64,000 nt of DNA from NCBI RefSeq assembly GCF_003202285.1, contig NZ_MASW01000005.1, forward strand, positions 496,001 through 560,000, written 5' to 3'. The number at the start of each line of letters is the position of its first letter. The first letter of the stretch is position 1. The notes under the pieces were generated by a model. The model was not told the origin of the DNA. It ran no database searches and saw nothing but the letters and a program-made list of their open reading frames with translations. The position numbers were made by a program, and so were the translations under genes. This DNA is from Prauserella muralis (lineage in GTDB: Bacteria; Actinomycetota; Actinomycetes; Mycobacteriales; Pseudonocardiaceae). Below, one piece after another: positions 32,032 to 40,560 of the stretch.

Positions 32032-32664
32032 ATGACCACGGCGAAGGGCACCGGCAGGCGGGCGGAGAAGGCACGGCAAACCCGGCAACGGATGCTCGGC
32101 GCCGCGCACGAGCTGTTCGTGGACCAGGGCTACGGCGCCACGACTCTGCAGCACATCGCCGACCGGGCCGGCGTCGCGGTGCAGACCATCTACTTCACCT
32201 TCGGCAACAAGCGCTCCCTGCTCAAGGAACTGGTCGACGTCACGATCGCGGGCGACGACGAGCCGCTGGCCACGATGGAACGGCCGTGGTTCCGGCAGGC
32301 ACTGGCCACCGAGACGGCGCAGGAGCACCTGCGCGCTCACGTCGCGGGCGCGCGGGCGATCCTGCACCGCGTCGGGCCGATCATGACCGTGTTGGCGAAC
32401 GCCGCCGCGACCGATCCGGAGGTGGCGGCACTCTGGCCGCAGGAACCCGACCCACGGTTCGTCGTGCAGCGCACGGCGGCGGCGTCGCTGATGAGCAAGC
32501 CCGGCGCGCGCACCGGCGTCTCGGTGGACCACGCGGCCGACGTGCTCTACGGCCTGCTCGGCACCGAGGTGTACCAGATCATGGTGCGGGAGCGCGGCTG
32601 GTCACCCGAGCGGTGGGAGGACTGGACCCTGCGCATGCTCCGCCACGAGCTCTGCGCGGACTAA
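32032..32664 (+). CDS. TetR-family regulator
   Basis: A 210-residue TetR regulator with the HTH 'RMLGAAHELFVDQGYGATTLQHIADRAGVAVQTIYFTFGNKRSLLKELVD' (about 20-68) and a helical ligand domain. It converges with the saccharopine-dehydrogenase-like gene (7-bp gap). A CTAGAG-type motif is right at its start and two more copies lie in the divergent promoter of that gene and the monooxygenase-like gene (33743-33787), so it likely controls all three. Confidence 0.9.
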   Translation: MTTAKGTGRRAEKARQTRQRMLGAAHELFVDQGYGATTLQHIADRAGVAVQTIYFTFGNKRSLLKELVDVTIAGDDEPLATMERPWFRQALATETAQEHLRAHVAGARAILHRVGPIMTVLANAAATDPEVAALWPQEPDPRFVVQRTAAASLMSKPGARTGVSVDHAADVLYGLLGTEVYQIMVRERGWSPERWEDWTLRMLRHELCAD

Positions 32665-32671
32665 CGCCGCG

Positions 32672-33712
32672 CTACGCCGGACAATGGTGCCACAGCCGGA
32701 CATCGTGCGGCGCCAGGCGTTCCGGCAGGTCCGCGAACGCGGGAAGCTGGTCGAGATGGTGCACGCCCGCCGGCAGGCGGCCGGTGAGCAACTGCTCGGT
32801 GACGCGGGCGGCCACGAGACCGGTGATGCGGCTCTGCGCGTGGCCGGTGACGGCGTAGGTGGCGTGCCACGGACCCCGGACGGCCTCGGCGCGCACGGCG
32901 AACCCGTCACCGCCCACGTGGACGCGCGTCAACGCGCCCGTGAACGCCCGGAGCACGCGCGGGCGGCGTGTCACGCGCGCAAGGCCGGTGCTGCGCAGGC
33001 CGAACAGCACCGCGGTCAGCGTGGCCGAGTCCAGGCACAGGCGCGTGGTCACGTCGGCGACGCCGAGCGTCCGGCGCAGGGTGTGCTGGTCGGAGAACGG
33101 GAACGGGTGGGCGGTGCGCCTGCCGTAGCCGGGCAGGGCGACGCGGGCGCGCCGGGCGGTACCGCGTGGGGCGGCCAGCCCGGCCAGCGTCCACCGCACG
33201 GCGTCGGCACCGTGCCGCTCCCCCGCGCCGAGCAGGACGGTGAGATCCACCCGGTCCGCGCCGCCGAGCTCGTCGTGGGCGCGGCGGGCGAGCACGTTGG
33301 TGAGTCCCGGCGCGAGCCCCACGCTGAGCACGGCTGTCGCTGCGCGCCGCTCGGCCAGCGGGCCGAGCCGTTCCACACCCGCCAGCAACTCCGGCGAGGC
33401 GCCGACGTCGACCACGTGCACGCCGCGCTCCAGGCAGGTCCGCGCGAGCCCGGCATCGGGTGGCTCCACGGCGAGCACGACCGCGGTGACGCGGTACTGG
33501 TCGAGCGCGTGGACGACGGCGTCGCGCTCGGCGAGGTCGAGCCGTACCGCCCGCGCGCCCGCCGCCGCGGCCGTCTCCCGTGCCGTGACGACGTTGCGTC
33601 CCGCGCACAGCACCCGGCGGCCGAACCTCGCGCCGAGCGCGCCGGTGATGGTGGCGCCCACCGCGCCGTATCCGCCGAGGACGAGGATCGTGCCGCCGTC
33701 CGTGTCCGCCAT
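32672..33712 (-). CDS. Saccharopine dehydrogenase-family NAD(P)-binding protein
   Basis: A 346-residue protein with an N-terminal Rossmann fold (ILVLGGYGAVGATITGAL at 9-26) and 'VDVGASPELLAGVERLGPLAERRAATAVLSVGLAPGLTNVLARRA', typical of saccharopine dehydrogenase-like reductases. The C-terminal half has 'PFSDQHTLRRTLGVADVTTRLCLDSA' and 'WHATYAVTGHAQSRITGLVAARV'. These proteins are usually not lysine-biosynthetic; many act on lipids or secondary metabolites. ATG 33712 is 88 bp from the divergent gene at 33801 with TetR-like operators between. Confidence 0.82.
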   Translation of the reverse strand: MADTDGGTILVLGGYGAVGATITGALGARFGRRVLCAGRNVVTARETAAAAGARAVRLDLAERDAVVHALDQYRVTAVVLAVEPPDAGLARTCLERGVHVVDVGASPELLAGVERLGPLAERRAATAVLSVGLAPGLTNVLARRAHDELGGADRVDLTVLLGAGERHGADAVRWTLAGLAAPRGTARRARVALPGYGRRTAHPFPFSDQHTLRRTLGVADVTTRLCLDSATLTAVLFGLRSTGLARVTRRPRVLRAFTGALTRVHVGGDGFAVRAEAVRGPWHATYAVTGHAQSRITGLVAARVTEQLLTGRLPAGVHHLDQLPAFADLPERLAPHDVRLWHHCPA

Positions 33713-33742
33713 GGTGTCCTGCTCGTCGGTTGACCAAATTTC

Positions 33743-33787
33743 GCTAGAGTGCGACTCTAGCATTGGTCACTAGAGTTGTCATTTAGC
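33743..33787. promoter_or_regulatory. Two TetR-like operators in a divergent promoter
   Basis: GCTAGAGT-gcg-ACTCTAGC (33743-33761) is a perfect 8-bp palindrome. CTAGAGTTGTCATTTAGC (33770-33787) is a weaker copy. Both carry CTAGAG...TAGC as at 32013-32030. They lie between divergent starts at 33712 and 33801. Confidence 0.65.
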
Positions 33788-33800
33788 GAAAGGACCGACT

Positions 33801-34091
33801 ATGTCCGTCATCCGGATCACCCGCTTCACCGCCGACCCGGCCCGCGCCGAGGAACTGGCCGGCACCCACGCGACGCTCGTCGCCGCCGTCCGGGCCGCCT
33901 CACCTGGCCCCGCGGAGGCGCGCCTGGCCAGACTGGACGAGCACACCTGGATGTCGGTGTGGCGCTGGGACTCGGCGGAGGACGCGGAAGCCACCTCCGC
34001 TGCCGCCGCGAGCCTGCCCGAGCCGAGAGCCGCGTTCGCGCTCGTCAGCGACCCGACCGCCGAGCAGGGCGAGATCGTCGACGAGCGCTGA
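33801..34091 (+). CDS. Antibiotic biosynthesis monooxygenase-like (ABM) protein
   Basis: A 96-residue dimeric alpha/beta-barrel protein: 'SVIRITRFTADPARAEELAGTHATLVAAVRAASPGPAEARLARLDEHTWMSVWRWDSAEDAEATS'. The fold resembles ABM/YgiN quinol monooxygenases and heme-free dimeric barrels. GAAAGGACC precedes the ATG. Divergent from the saccharopine dehydrogenase-like gene with shared palindromic operators, so the two may act on the same compound. A 21-bp repeat array follows the stop at once. Confidence 0.78.
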   Translation: MSVIRITRFTADPARAEELAGTHATLVAAVRAASPGPAEARLARLDEHTWMSVWRWDSAEDAEATSAAAASLPEPRAAFALVSDPTAEQGEIVDER

Positions 34092-34213
34092 ACGCAGGAC
34101 TCGCGGGCACGAACGCAGGACTCGCGGGCACGAACGCAGGACTCGCGGGCCTGGACGCAGAACTCGCGGGCACGAACGCAGGACTCGCGGGCCTGGACGC
34201 AGAACTCGCGGGG
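34092..34213 (-). repeat. 21-bp tandem repeat, 6 copies, stop-adjacent
   Basis: Copies start at 34092, 34113, 34134, 34155, 34176 and 34197. Read on the reverse strand the unit is the same GCCCGCGAGTYCTGCG as at 31000 and 57141, and the array begins right after the TAA of the M20 gene. It fills the whole gap between convergent genes. Confidence 0.92.
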
Positions 34214-35476
34214 TTAGGCGGGCGGTTCCTTCAGGAAGGCCAGCGTGGTCACGACGACCGCCTCGGTCATCCGCGACAGGGTCGGCTCCGGTTCCGGCGC
34301 GAACAGCGGCGAGTGGTTCGCGGGCACGCTCGTGGCGAGTGTGCCCGCGGCCTCGGCCTCGGCGTACCGGGCGGCGTCGGTGCCGCCGACGAACCAGAAG
34401 CAGTAGGGCACGCCGATCGCCTCGCCCAGCAGGCCGAAATCCTCGCTGCCCATCATCGGCTCCGCGTCGGTCACGCCGTCGTCGCGCCAGTGCCCGGCCA
34501 GGGCGCCCATCGCCTGCCGGGTCACCTCCGCGTCGTTGACCAGGCGCGGGAACCGCGACAACTCGGTGATCCGCGGCTGCGGCGCACCCGACGCGGAGGC
34601 CTCGGCGTGGACGATGCGCCGCAGCGCCTCCAGGACACGCTCCCGCACCGGCTCGTCGAACGTCCGCACGTTGAGCGTGAACAACGCCGAGTCCGGGATG
34701 ATGTTCTCCTTGGTGCCGCCCAGCATGCGGCCCACGGTGACCACCGCCGACGAGGCCGGGTCCACCTCCCGCGCGACGACCGTCTGCACGCGGGTGATCG
34801 CGTGGGCCACCTGCACGATCGGGTCGATCGCGTTCTGCGGCTGCGAGCCGTGCGCACCGCGGCCGAACATGGTGACCTCCCACGAGTCCGCCATGGACGC
34901 CGTGGTGCCGGGGCGGCAGCGCACCTCACCCGCGCGGCCCGGGGTCACGTGCTGGCCGAGCACCACCTCGGGGCGGGGAGCCCGGTCCCAGAGGCCGTCG
35001 GCCACCATCGCCCTGGCGCCCTGCGCCGTCTCCTCCCCCGGCTGGAAGATCAGCACCACGGTGCCCGCCCACGCGCCGCGGCTGCGTGCCAGCAGCGCGG
35101 CGCCGGTCAGCAGCGCCGCCGCGTGCGTGTCGTGCCCGCAGCCGTGCATCACCCTGGTGGCCGAGCCGTCCGGCAGTACACCGTCCACCGTGGAGGCGTA
35201 GTCGAGGCCGGTCTGCTCGGCGATCGGCAGGCCGTCGATGTCGGCCCGGAACGCGACGACGGGCCCTGGCCCGTTCTCCAGCACGCCGACCACCCCCGTG
35301 CCACCGCACCGGAACGCCGGTATGCCCAGCCCGGTGAGCCGCTTCTCGATGAGGGCGGCGGTGCGGTGCTCCTGCATGGACAGTTCGGGGTGGGCGTGCA
35401 GGTGGCGGTACAGGGCGGTCAGGTCGTCGCGCAGGTCTTCGAGTCCGGACAACACGGTGGTGGCGCGGCTGGTCAT
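34214..35476 (-). CDS. M20-family amidohydrolase
   Basis: A 420-residue M20D-type amidohydrolase (hippurate hydrolase/N-acyl amino acid hydrolase group). Metal ligands are in 'MHGCGHDTHAA' (His111, Cys113, His115, His118), then 'FQPGEETAQGA' gives the Glu pair and 'MMGSEDFG' the late ligand. It removes an acyl group from an N-acylated amino acid or peptide. Last gene of a four-gene operon; its ATG overlaps the preceding membrane protein by 4 bp. Confidence 0.92.
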   Translation of the reverse strand: MTSRATTVLSGLEDLRDDLTALYRHLHAHPELSMQEHRTAALIEKRLTGLGIPAFRCGGTGVVGVLENGPGPVVAFRADIDGLPIAEQTGLDYASTVDGVLPDGSATRVMHGCGHDTHAAALLTGAALLARSRGAWAGTVVLIFQPGEETAQGARAMVADGLWDRAPRPEVVLGQHVTPGRAGEVRCRPGTTASMADSWEVTMFGRGAHGSQPQNAIDPIVQVAHAITRVQTVVAREVDPASSAVVTVGRMLGGTKENIIPDSALFTLNVRTFDEPVRERVLEALRRIVHAEASASGAPQPRITELSRFPRLVNDAEVTRQAMGALAGHWRDDGVTDAEPMMGSEDFGLLGEAIGVPYCFWFVGGTDAARYAEAEAAGTLATSVPANHSPLFAPEPEPTLSRMTEAVVVTTLAFLKEPPA

Positions 35477-36198
35477 GCGCTGGCCTCACTCTTCTCGTCG
35501 GCGGCGGTGTCGGCGGTGGTCGCGGATCCGCCGCGGTCGCGCAGCAGCAGGGAGAGCGCGACCGCGAGCACGACGCAGACCACCATGGCGTAGGCGGAAC
35601 TGGACGGCACCAGCGCCACGAGCAGATACACCCCGGCGGCACCGCAGGCGAGCGCGATCACCCGCGTGCGGTTCTGCCCCGCGGACAGCACGGCCTGCAC
35701 CAGCACGGGGCCGAGGATGGCGGGCACGATGTAGCCGAACACCTCGGTCACCGACGGCGGGATGAGCGAGGCCAGCCACGTGCCGAGCAGGCCGACGAGC
35801 AGCAGCAGCGACACCAGGTGCACCACCGCGGCGCCGATGATCGCGGTGACCGCCGCGATCTCGGCCTTCTTCGTGCCGTGGCGAGCGCCGATGGCCGACT
35901 GTGCCGCCAGGGCCGAGGGCAGCAGCTTGTTGGCGATGTTGCCGATCATGAACGCCTGGTAGCTGGCCGCCGAGCCGAGCATCGGGTAGTAGGTGATCGG
36001 CTCGCTGAACCAGAACACCCCGAACACCACGGCGACCGCCACCCACGCCTGCGTCACCGGGCCCCAGCCCGGCCAGTAACCCTCGCCGAACATCAGGTAC
36101 AGCGGACCGGCGAGGGAGATGACGAGGCCGGCGAGCATCGTGGCCCGGCCCCACCGGCTGGTGGTGCGGTCGAATCGTTCGATGGAGGCGTCGGTCAT
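35473..36198 (-). CDS. Membrane protein, probable partner of DUF5058 transporter subunit
   Basis: A 241-residue polytopic protein with about six helices ('MLAGLVISLAGPLYLMF', 'AWVAVAVVFGVFWF', 'AAVTAIIGAAVVHLVSLLLLVGLLGTWLASLI', 'VFGYIVPAILGPVLVQAVL', and a C-terminal pair). The conserved stretch 'EPITYYPMLGSAASYQAFMIGNIANKLLPSALAAQSAIGA' resembles substrate-site loops. I do not know a family name. It is 31 bp downstream of the DUF5058 gene and overlaps the amidohydrolase gene, so a two-subunit transporter with DUF5058 is inferred. Confidence 0.78.
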   Translation of the reverse strand: MTDASIERFDRTTSRWGRATMLAGLVISLAGPLYLMFGEGYWPGWGPVTQAWVAVAVVFGVFWFSEPITYYPMLGSAASYQAFMIGNIANKLLPSALAAQSAIGARHGTKKAEIAAVTAIIGAAVVHLVSLLLLVGLLGTWLASLIPPSVTEVFGYIVPAILGPVLVQAVLSAGQNRTRVIALACGAAGVYLLVALVPSSSAYAMVVCVVLAVALSLLLRDRGGSATTADTAADEKSEASA

Positions 36199-36229
36199 CG
36201 CGGTTCCCTTCCGTCCTCGGGCGATGCGG

Positions 36230-36928
36230 TCACAGGGCGACGGCCGCGGCGCCGAGCGCGGCGGCCACCGCGACCCCGACCGACCACTCCCTGATCCATG
36301 CCTTGCGCCACCGGGTCGCGGCCAGGTGCAGCAGCACCATCACCAGCGCGCCGGTGACGAAGGTGACCAGGTGTACGGCGGACTTGTTCACCTCGGTCAG
36401 GCCGAGGTAGGTGAACGCCGAGATCATGGCCGCACCGGGCACGATGGACATCACCATGGGATTGACGGCGCGGATGCGACGGTCGGCGCGGCTGAGTATG
36501 GGCGTGAAGACAAGCGTGCTGACCATCCACGCGGCACCGGCGACGCTCATCGTGAAGAACACCAGCGCGAAGGCACGGTCGTCGTAGCCCGCGCCGCCGA
36601 GTTCGATGCCCGCGGTCTGCGCCGCCGACTGGGCGGCGACGGTCTCGAAGCTCGCCGAGCCGATCAGCCCGATGCGGACGAGCACCGCGGGTGTGCCGAA
36701 GACGGTCAGCAGGCTCACGGCGACCACCACCACCGCCAGCGAAGGGCCGACGGCGACGAGCGCGCCGGTGCGAAACGCCGTGCGCAGCTCGCCGGGGGTC
36801 ATTCCGGCGGCGGAGGCGGCGCGGCGGGCGGCGCGCAGGTAGATGAAGGACTGCAGGCCGATCACGAGGAAGACGCCGAGCGCGGCGGCCCACAGCACCG
36901 GCGAGTTGACGATGGGTGGAGTGTTCAC
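36230..36928 (-). CDS. DUF5058-family membrane protein
   Basis: A 232-residue polytopic protein with about five helices. 'FRTGALVAVGPSLAVVVVAVSLLTVFGTPAVLVRIGLIGSASFETVAAQSAAQTAGIELGGAGYDDRAFALVFFTMSVAGAAWMV' matches DUF5058 proteins known from Firmicutes and actinobacteria. No transport function has been shown for the family as far as I know. GTG 36928 overlaps the amidase stop by 4 bp, and GGGAGAG precedes it. Together with the next membrane protein it probably moves the substrate of the amidase/amidohydrolase. Confidence 0.8.
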   Translation of the reverse strand: MNTPPIVNSPVLWAAALGVFLVIGLQSFIYLRAARRAASAAGMTPGELRTAFRTGALVAVGPSLAVVVVAVSLLTVFGTPAVLVRIGLIGSASFETVAAQSAAQTAGIELGGAGYDDRAFALVFFTMSVAGAAWMVSTLVFTPILSRADRRIRAVNPMVMSIVPGAAMISAFTYLGLTEVNKSAVHLVTFVTGALVMVLLHLAATRWRKAWIREWSVGVAVAAALGAAAVAL

Positions 36929-38370
36929 AGTGGACTCTCCCTGGGTTGGGTTCGGTCGGTGAGATCCGGCCTGCGCCGCCCGTATCCCGTTGCCTGTTCG
37001 AAGGCGTGCCCCGCCTGGAGCACCCGCAGGTCGGCCCGGTGGGGCCCGACGATCTGGAGCCCGACCGGCAGCCCGGAGGCGGTGAACCCGGCAGGCACCG
37101 ACAGCGCGGGCGTGCCCGCCGCCGACACGAGGTAGCAGGCACCCATCCAGCCGAGGTAGTCCGGCTGCTCGACGCCCGCGACGACCCGCGGGTACTCCAG
37201 GCTCACGTCGAACGGCAGCACCTGGCACACCGGCAGCAGCAGCACGTCGTAGCGGGTGAAGAACTCGCGGATGCGGTGGTACAGCTCGGTGGCCAGCGCC
37301 TCCGCCCTGGCCACGTCCGATCCGGACAGTGCCCTGCCCTGCTCGACGTTGTGCCGCAGCGACGGCTTGACCTCCTCCGGCCGGGTGTCGACCAGCGCAC
37401 CGTGGGCGTGGGCGAACTGCCAGGCCCGCAGCGTGCGGAACACCTCGTCGGCTCCCGTGAAGTCGGGGCAGTCCTCGGCGACCGCGCAGCCGAGGTCCTC
37501 GAAGACCTTCACGGCGGGCGTGAGCACCTCCAGCACCTCCGGCTCCACGGCCACCCGGCCGCCCAGGTCCGGCGACCAGGCGACGCGCAGCCCGGTGAGG
37601 TCCCGTCCGAGCGGTGGCCGGAACGTCGAGCCCGGTTCGCCGAGTGCGATCGGGCTGCGGTCGTCCGGGCCCGCCAGTACCGACAGGGCCAGCGCCGTGT
37701 CCTCCACCGTGCGCGCCATCGGCCCCTGCACGCCGAGCCGGGAGAACCCGAGCGGCGAGGGCCAGCTCGGCACCCGGCCGGGCGAGGGCCGCAGCCCGAC
37801 CACGTTGCAGAAGGAGGCCGGGTTGCGCAGGGATCCGCCCATGTCGCTGCCGTCGGCGATCGGCTGGAGGCAGCACGCCAGCGCGGCCGCCGCCCCGCCG
37901 CTGCTGCCTCCCGCGGTGCGGGTGCGGTCGTAGGGGTTGCGGGTGACGCCGAAGACCGGGTTGAAGGTGTGCGAGCCCGCGCCGAACTCCGGGGTGTTGG
38001 TCTTGCCGATCGTGATCGCGCCCGCCGCCCGGAGCCGCTCGACCACCAGGTCGTCGTGGCCGGGCACGTGGTCGGCGAACACCGGGGAGCCGAAGGTGGT
38101 CCGGATGCCCGCCGTCAGGTGCAGGTCCTTGTGCGCCACCGGCAGCCCGTGCAGCGGGCCGGGCCGCTCACCGCGTGCGACGCGCTCGTCGGCGGCCTTC
38201 GCCTCGGCGAGCGCGCGCTCGGCGGTGAGCGTGACGATCGCGTTGACGGCCGGGTTGAGCCGGTCGATGCGCTCCAGGTGGGCCCGCACGAGCTCGACGG
38301 CGCTGAGCTCGCCCGACCGCACGGCGGCGGCCTGGTCCACGGCGGTGAGCAGGCAGACGTCCTCGCGCAC
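36925..38370 (-). CDS. Amidase signature-family enzyme
   Basis: A 481-residue amidase. The Ser-cisSer-Lys triad is Lys81 (VAHKDLHL), Ser157 (TAGGSSGG) and Ser180 (GSDMGGSLR). GTG 38370 is chosen because GGAGGT sits 8 bp upstream; an ATG at 38424 would add 18 residues without a ribosome site. It hydrolyses a carboxamide or aryl-amide. It is the first gene of the operon with DUF5058, a second membrane protein and an M20 amidohydrolase, opposite a Lrp regulator. Confidence 0.9.
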   Translation of the reverse strand: MREDVCLLTAVDQAAAVRSGELSAVELVRAHLERIDRLNPAVNAIVTLTAERALAEAKAADERVARGERPGPLHGLPVAHKDLHLTAGIRTTFGSPVFADHVPGHDDLVVERLRAAGAITIGKTNTPEFGAGSHTFNPVFGVTRNPYDRTRTAGGSSGGAAAALACCLQPIADGSDMGGSLRNPASFCNVVGLRPSPGRVPSWPSPLGFSRLGVQGPMARTVEDTALALSVLAGPDDRSPIALGEPGSTFRPPLGRDLTGLRVAWSPDLGGRVAVEPEVLEVLTPAVKVFEDLGCAVAEDCPDFTGADEVFRTLRAWQFAHAHGALVDTRPEEVKPSLRHNVEQGRALSGSDVARAEALATELYHRIREFFTRYDVLLLPVCQVLPFDVSLEYPRVVAGVEQPDYLGWMGACYLVSAAGTPALSVPAGFTASGLPVGLQIVGPHRADLRVLQAGHAFEQATGYGRRRPDLTDRTQPRESPL

Positions 38371-38480
38371 GGCACTGACCTCCGGATGGCTCGGCCTCGA
38401 TGGGAAACCAGAGTGAGCGGGCATCGGTTTTCAGACAAGAGGCGTTGCGGATCTGACGGAATCAGCCAAGAATCTGGCGG

Positions 38481-39452
38481 ATGGCCACCGAGGTGACGCA
38501 GCTGGACACGCTCGACAAGCGGATCATCGCCGCGCTGCAGCTCGACGGCCGCGCCTCCTGGCACCGGATCGCGCGCGTGCTGGGCGAGCCGGAACGCACC
38601 GTGGCGCGCCGGGGAGCCCGGCTGCTGGCAGGGGGCAAGGTCGTCGTGCACGGCCTGGCCCGGCACGGCGACATGGCCGTCCTGCGGCTGCGCTGCAACC
38701 CCGGGATGCTCCGCGTGGCCGCCACCGCGATGGCGCGCCGCGCCGACACGACGTTCACCTACCTGATCACCGGCTCGGCCGACTGCGCGGTGGAGATCAG
38801 CTGCCCGCCGCAGTCGTTCGAGTCACTGCTGCTCGACGAGCTGCCCAGCACGCCGGGCCTCGTGTCGTGCTCGACCAACCCGTCGCTGCGTTACTACCGG
38901 TCGGTGCACCAGTGGCAGCCGGACCTGCTGACCGCCGAGGAGATCGCCGAGCTGGACCCGGTGGCCCCGGTCAGCACCGGGCCCGGCGCCCAGTCCTACA
39001 GCAAGGACGAGCAACTGCTCGTGCGGCTGCTCGCCGAGGACGGCAGGCGGCCCGGTGAGGAACTCGCGGCACTGTCCGGGTTGTCCGAACCCACCGTGCG
39101 CAGGCGGATCGACACCATGCGCAGGCAGGGCAGGCTCCTGCTGCGCGCGGTGGTGGAGCCCGCGCTGCTGGGGCTGCCGCTGGAGGCGCTGCTGTGGGTC
39201 AAGGCGCCGCCCCGGTCGGTCGACACCGTCGGCGAGGCGCTGCTCGCCTCGCCGACCGTGCGCTACGCCGTGGCGCTGGCCGGCGAGTACCAGCTGCTCG
39301 TGCACGTGGCCACCACCGACATCCGGGCGCTGCACGAGTTCGTCACCACGAGCGCGTGGGTGGACGATGTGGACTCGGTGGAGACGGCGATGATCGTGGC
39401 GGCGCCGAAGCGCACCGGGGTGCCGCACCCGTCGCTGCGCTCGCCCTCGTGA
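38481..39452 (+). CDS. Double-domain Lrp/AsnC-family regulator
   Basis: A 323-residue regulator with two Lrp halves: HTH at about 8-55 (LDTLDKRIIAALQLDGRASWHRIARVLGEPERTVARRGARL), RAM-like domain 60-140, a second HTH at about 175-215 (DEQLLVRLLAEDGRRPGEELAALSGLSEPTVRRRIDTM) and a second RAM domain. Fused Lrp pairs are common in actinobacteria and bind amino acids or related ligands. It is divergent from the amidase-DUF5058-M20 operon (110 bp between starts) and probably activates it in response to the released amino acid. Confidence 0.9.
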   Translation: MATEVTQLDTLDKRIIAALQLDGRASWHRIARVLGEPERTVARRGARLLAGGKVVVHGLARHGDMAVLRLRCNPGMLRVAATAMARRADTTFTYLITGSADCAVEISCPPQSFESLLLDELPSTPGLVSCSTNPSLRYYRSVHQWQPDLLTAEEIAELDPVAPVSTGPGAQSYSKDEQLLVRLLAEDGRRPGEELAALSGLSEPTVRRRIDTMRRQGRLLLRAVVEPALLGLPLEALLWVKAPPRSVDTVGEALLASPTVRYAVALAGEYQLLVHVATTDIRALHEFVTTSAWVDDVDSVETAMIVAAPKRTGVPHPSLRSPS

Positions 39453-39455
39453 GCC

Positions 39456-39490
39456 GTGCTGGCCGTCCAGAATGTCGTGGGCCGACACAC
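39456..39490. repeat. Degenerate GTGCTGGCCG element
   Basis: GTGCTGGCCG (39456-39465) and GGCCGACAC (39480-39488) form a loose inverted pair just after the Lrp stop and before the convergent gene end. It looks like a decayed copy of the 5846 and 7359 elements. Confidence 0.3.
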
Positions 39491-39493
39491 CGG

Positions 39494-40345
39494 TCAGGAG
39501 GCGAGGCCGAGTTTGCCCGCCAGGTGTCCGATGTAGCCGGTGACGTCCTCGGCGGAGCGGTCCGGCAACCCGAACAGCACCTCGGTGACACCCGCGGCCT
39601 CCCACTCCGCCAGCACGCCCGGATCCGGTTTCCCGGCGAGGGCGACCACCTGCGGCTCGCCCGCACGCCCCTCGGCCTGCCAGCGCTCCCGCAGGCTGCG
39701 CACCCCGTCACCGATGTCGCGGTCGGCCGGGGTGGTGATCCAGCCGTCGGCGTGGCGGGCGATCCACTCGAACGTCCGCGCGGTGCCACCCGCGCCGAGC
39801 AGCACGGGCACCCCGGCGCCGCGCACCGGCTTCGGCCACGCCCAGCACGGGCCGAACTTGACGTACTCGCCCTCGAAGGCCGCCTCCTCCTGGGACCACA
39901 GTGCCCGCATCGCGCCGAGGTACTCCGCCAGCACGGTGCGGCGGCGTCCCCGGTCGACGCCGTGGTCGGCCAGCTCCTCGGCGTTCCAGCCGAACCCGGC
40001 GCCCAGCACGACCCGCCCTCCGGAAAGGTGGTCGAGACTGGCGATGGTCTTGGCCAGAGCGATGGGGTCGTGCTCGGCAGGCAGTGCCACGGCCGTGGAC
40101 AGGGTGATCCGCGTGGTCACCGCCGCCGCCGTCGCCAGCGCAACCCAGGGGTCGAGGGTCCTGGCGTAGCGGTCGTCGGGCAGGTCGGTGGTGCCGGTGG
40201 TCGGATGGATCGACTCGCGGCGCACCGGCATGTGGGTGTGCTCGGGCACCGCCACCGAGTCGAAGCCGGCGTCCTCGGCGGCCCTGGCCACCTCGGCGGG
40301 CGTGCCGCCCCGGTCACTGGTGAACAACACAACGCCGTACCGCAC
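39494..40345 (-). CDS. LLM-class F420-dependent oxidoreductase
   Basis: A 283-residue luciferase-like oxidoreductase. It has 'VRYGVVLFTSDRGGTPAEVARAAEDAGFDSVAVPEHTHMPV', 'RITLSTAVALPAEHDPIALAKTIASLDHLSGGRVVLGAGFGWNAEEL' and 'GRAGEPQVVALAG', as in F420-dependent LLM proteins of the TIGR03619 type. GTG 40345 follows GGAAGGGACG. A second member of this class lies at the window's left edge. Substrate unknown. Confidence 0.88.
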   Translation of the reverse strand: MRYGVVLFTSDRGGTPAEVARAAEDAGFDSVAVPEHTHMPVRRESIHPTTGTTDLPDDRYARTLDPWVALATAAAVTTRITLSTAVALPAEHDPIALAKTIASLDHLSGGRVVLGAGFGWNAEELADHGVDRGRRRTVLAEYLGAMRALWSQEEAAFEGEYVKFGPCWAWPKPVRGAGVPVLLGAGGTARTFEWIARHADGWITTPADRDIGDGVRSLRERWQAEGRAGEPQVVALAGKPDPGVLAEWEAAGVTEVLFGLPDRSAEDVTGYIGHLAGKLGLAS

Positions 40346-40494
40346 CGGACGTCCCTTCCGCTGGTTTGTGCCATTACCGGCCACAAGTAGAACATGTTTC
40401 AGTTCTGAGCGGAACACCTTACGGGCGCGCGGCCTGTAACGGCCGGGGGGACGCCCGCGACCCTATGCACACGTGACCCCGCAGGGTTCCGTCC

Positions 40495-40542
40495 GGACAG
40501 GCCGCACCGCCGTCCCCCCGCAGCGGCAGGGGCGGCCTGTCC
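40495..40542. terminator. Inverted repeat downstream of the GH114 gene
   Basis: GGACAGGCCGC (40495-40505) and GCGGCCTGTCC (40532-40542) are perfect complements with a 26-nt loop that can itself pair in part. It lies 19 bp after the end of the reverse-strand GH114 gene in the 215-bp gap before the LLM gene start. Nothing else is seen in this gap except an AGAAC-N8-GTTCT pair at 40389-40406. Confidence 0.5.
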
Positions 40543-40560
40543 ACCCCCCACGTCCCGCGC

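Noticed and set aside
40389-40406. AGAAC-N8-GTTCT as another SOS box
   Set aside because: The spacer is 8 bp, not 4, so it does not fit the actinobacterial LexA site.
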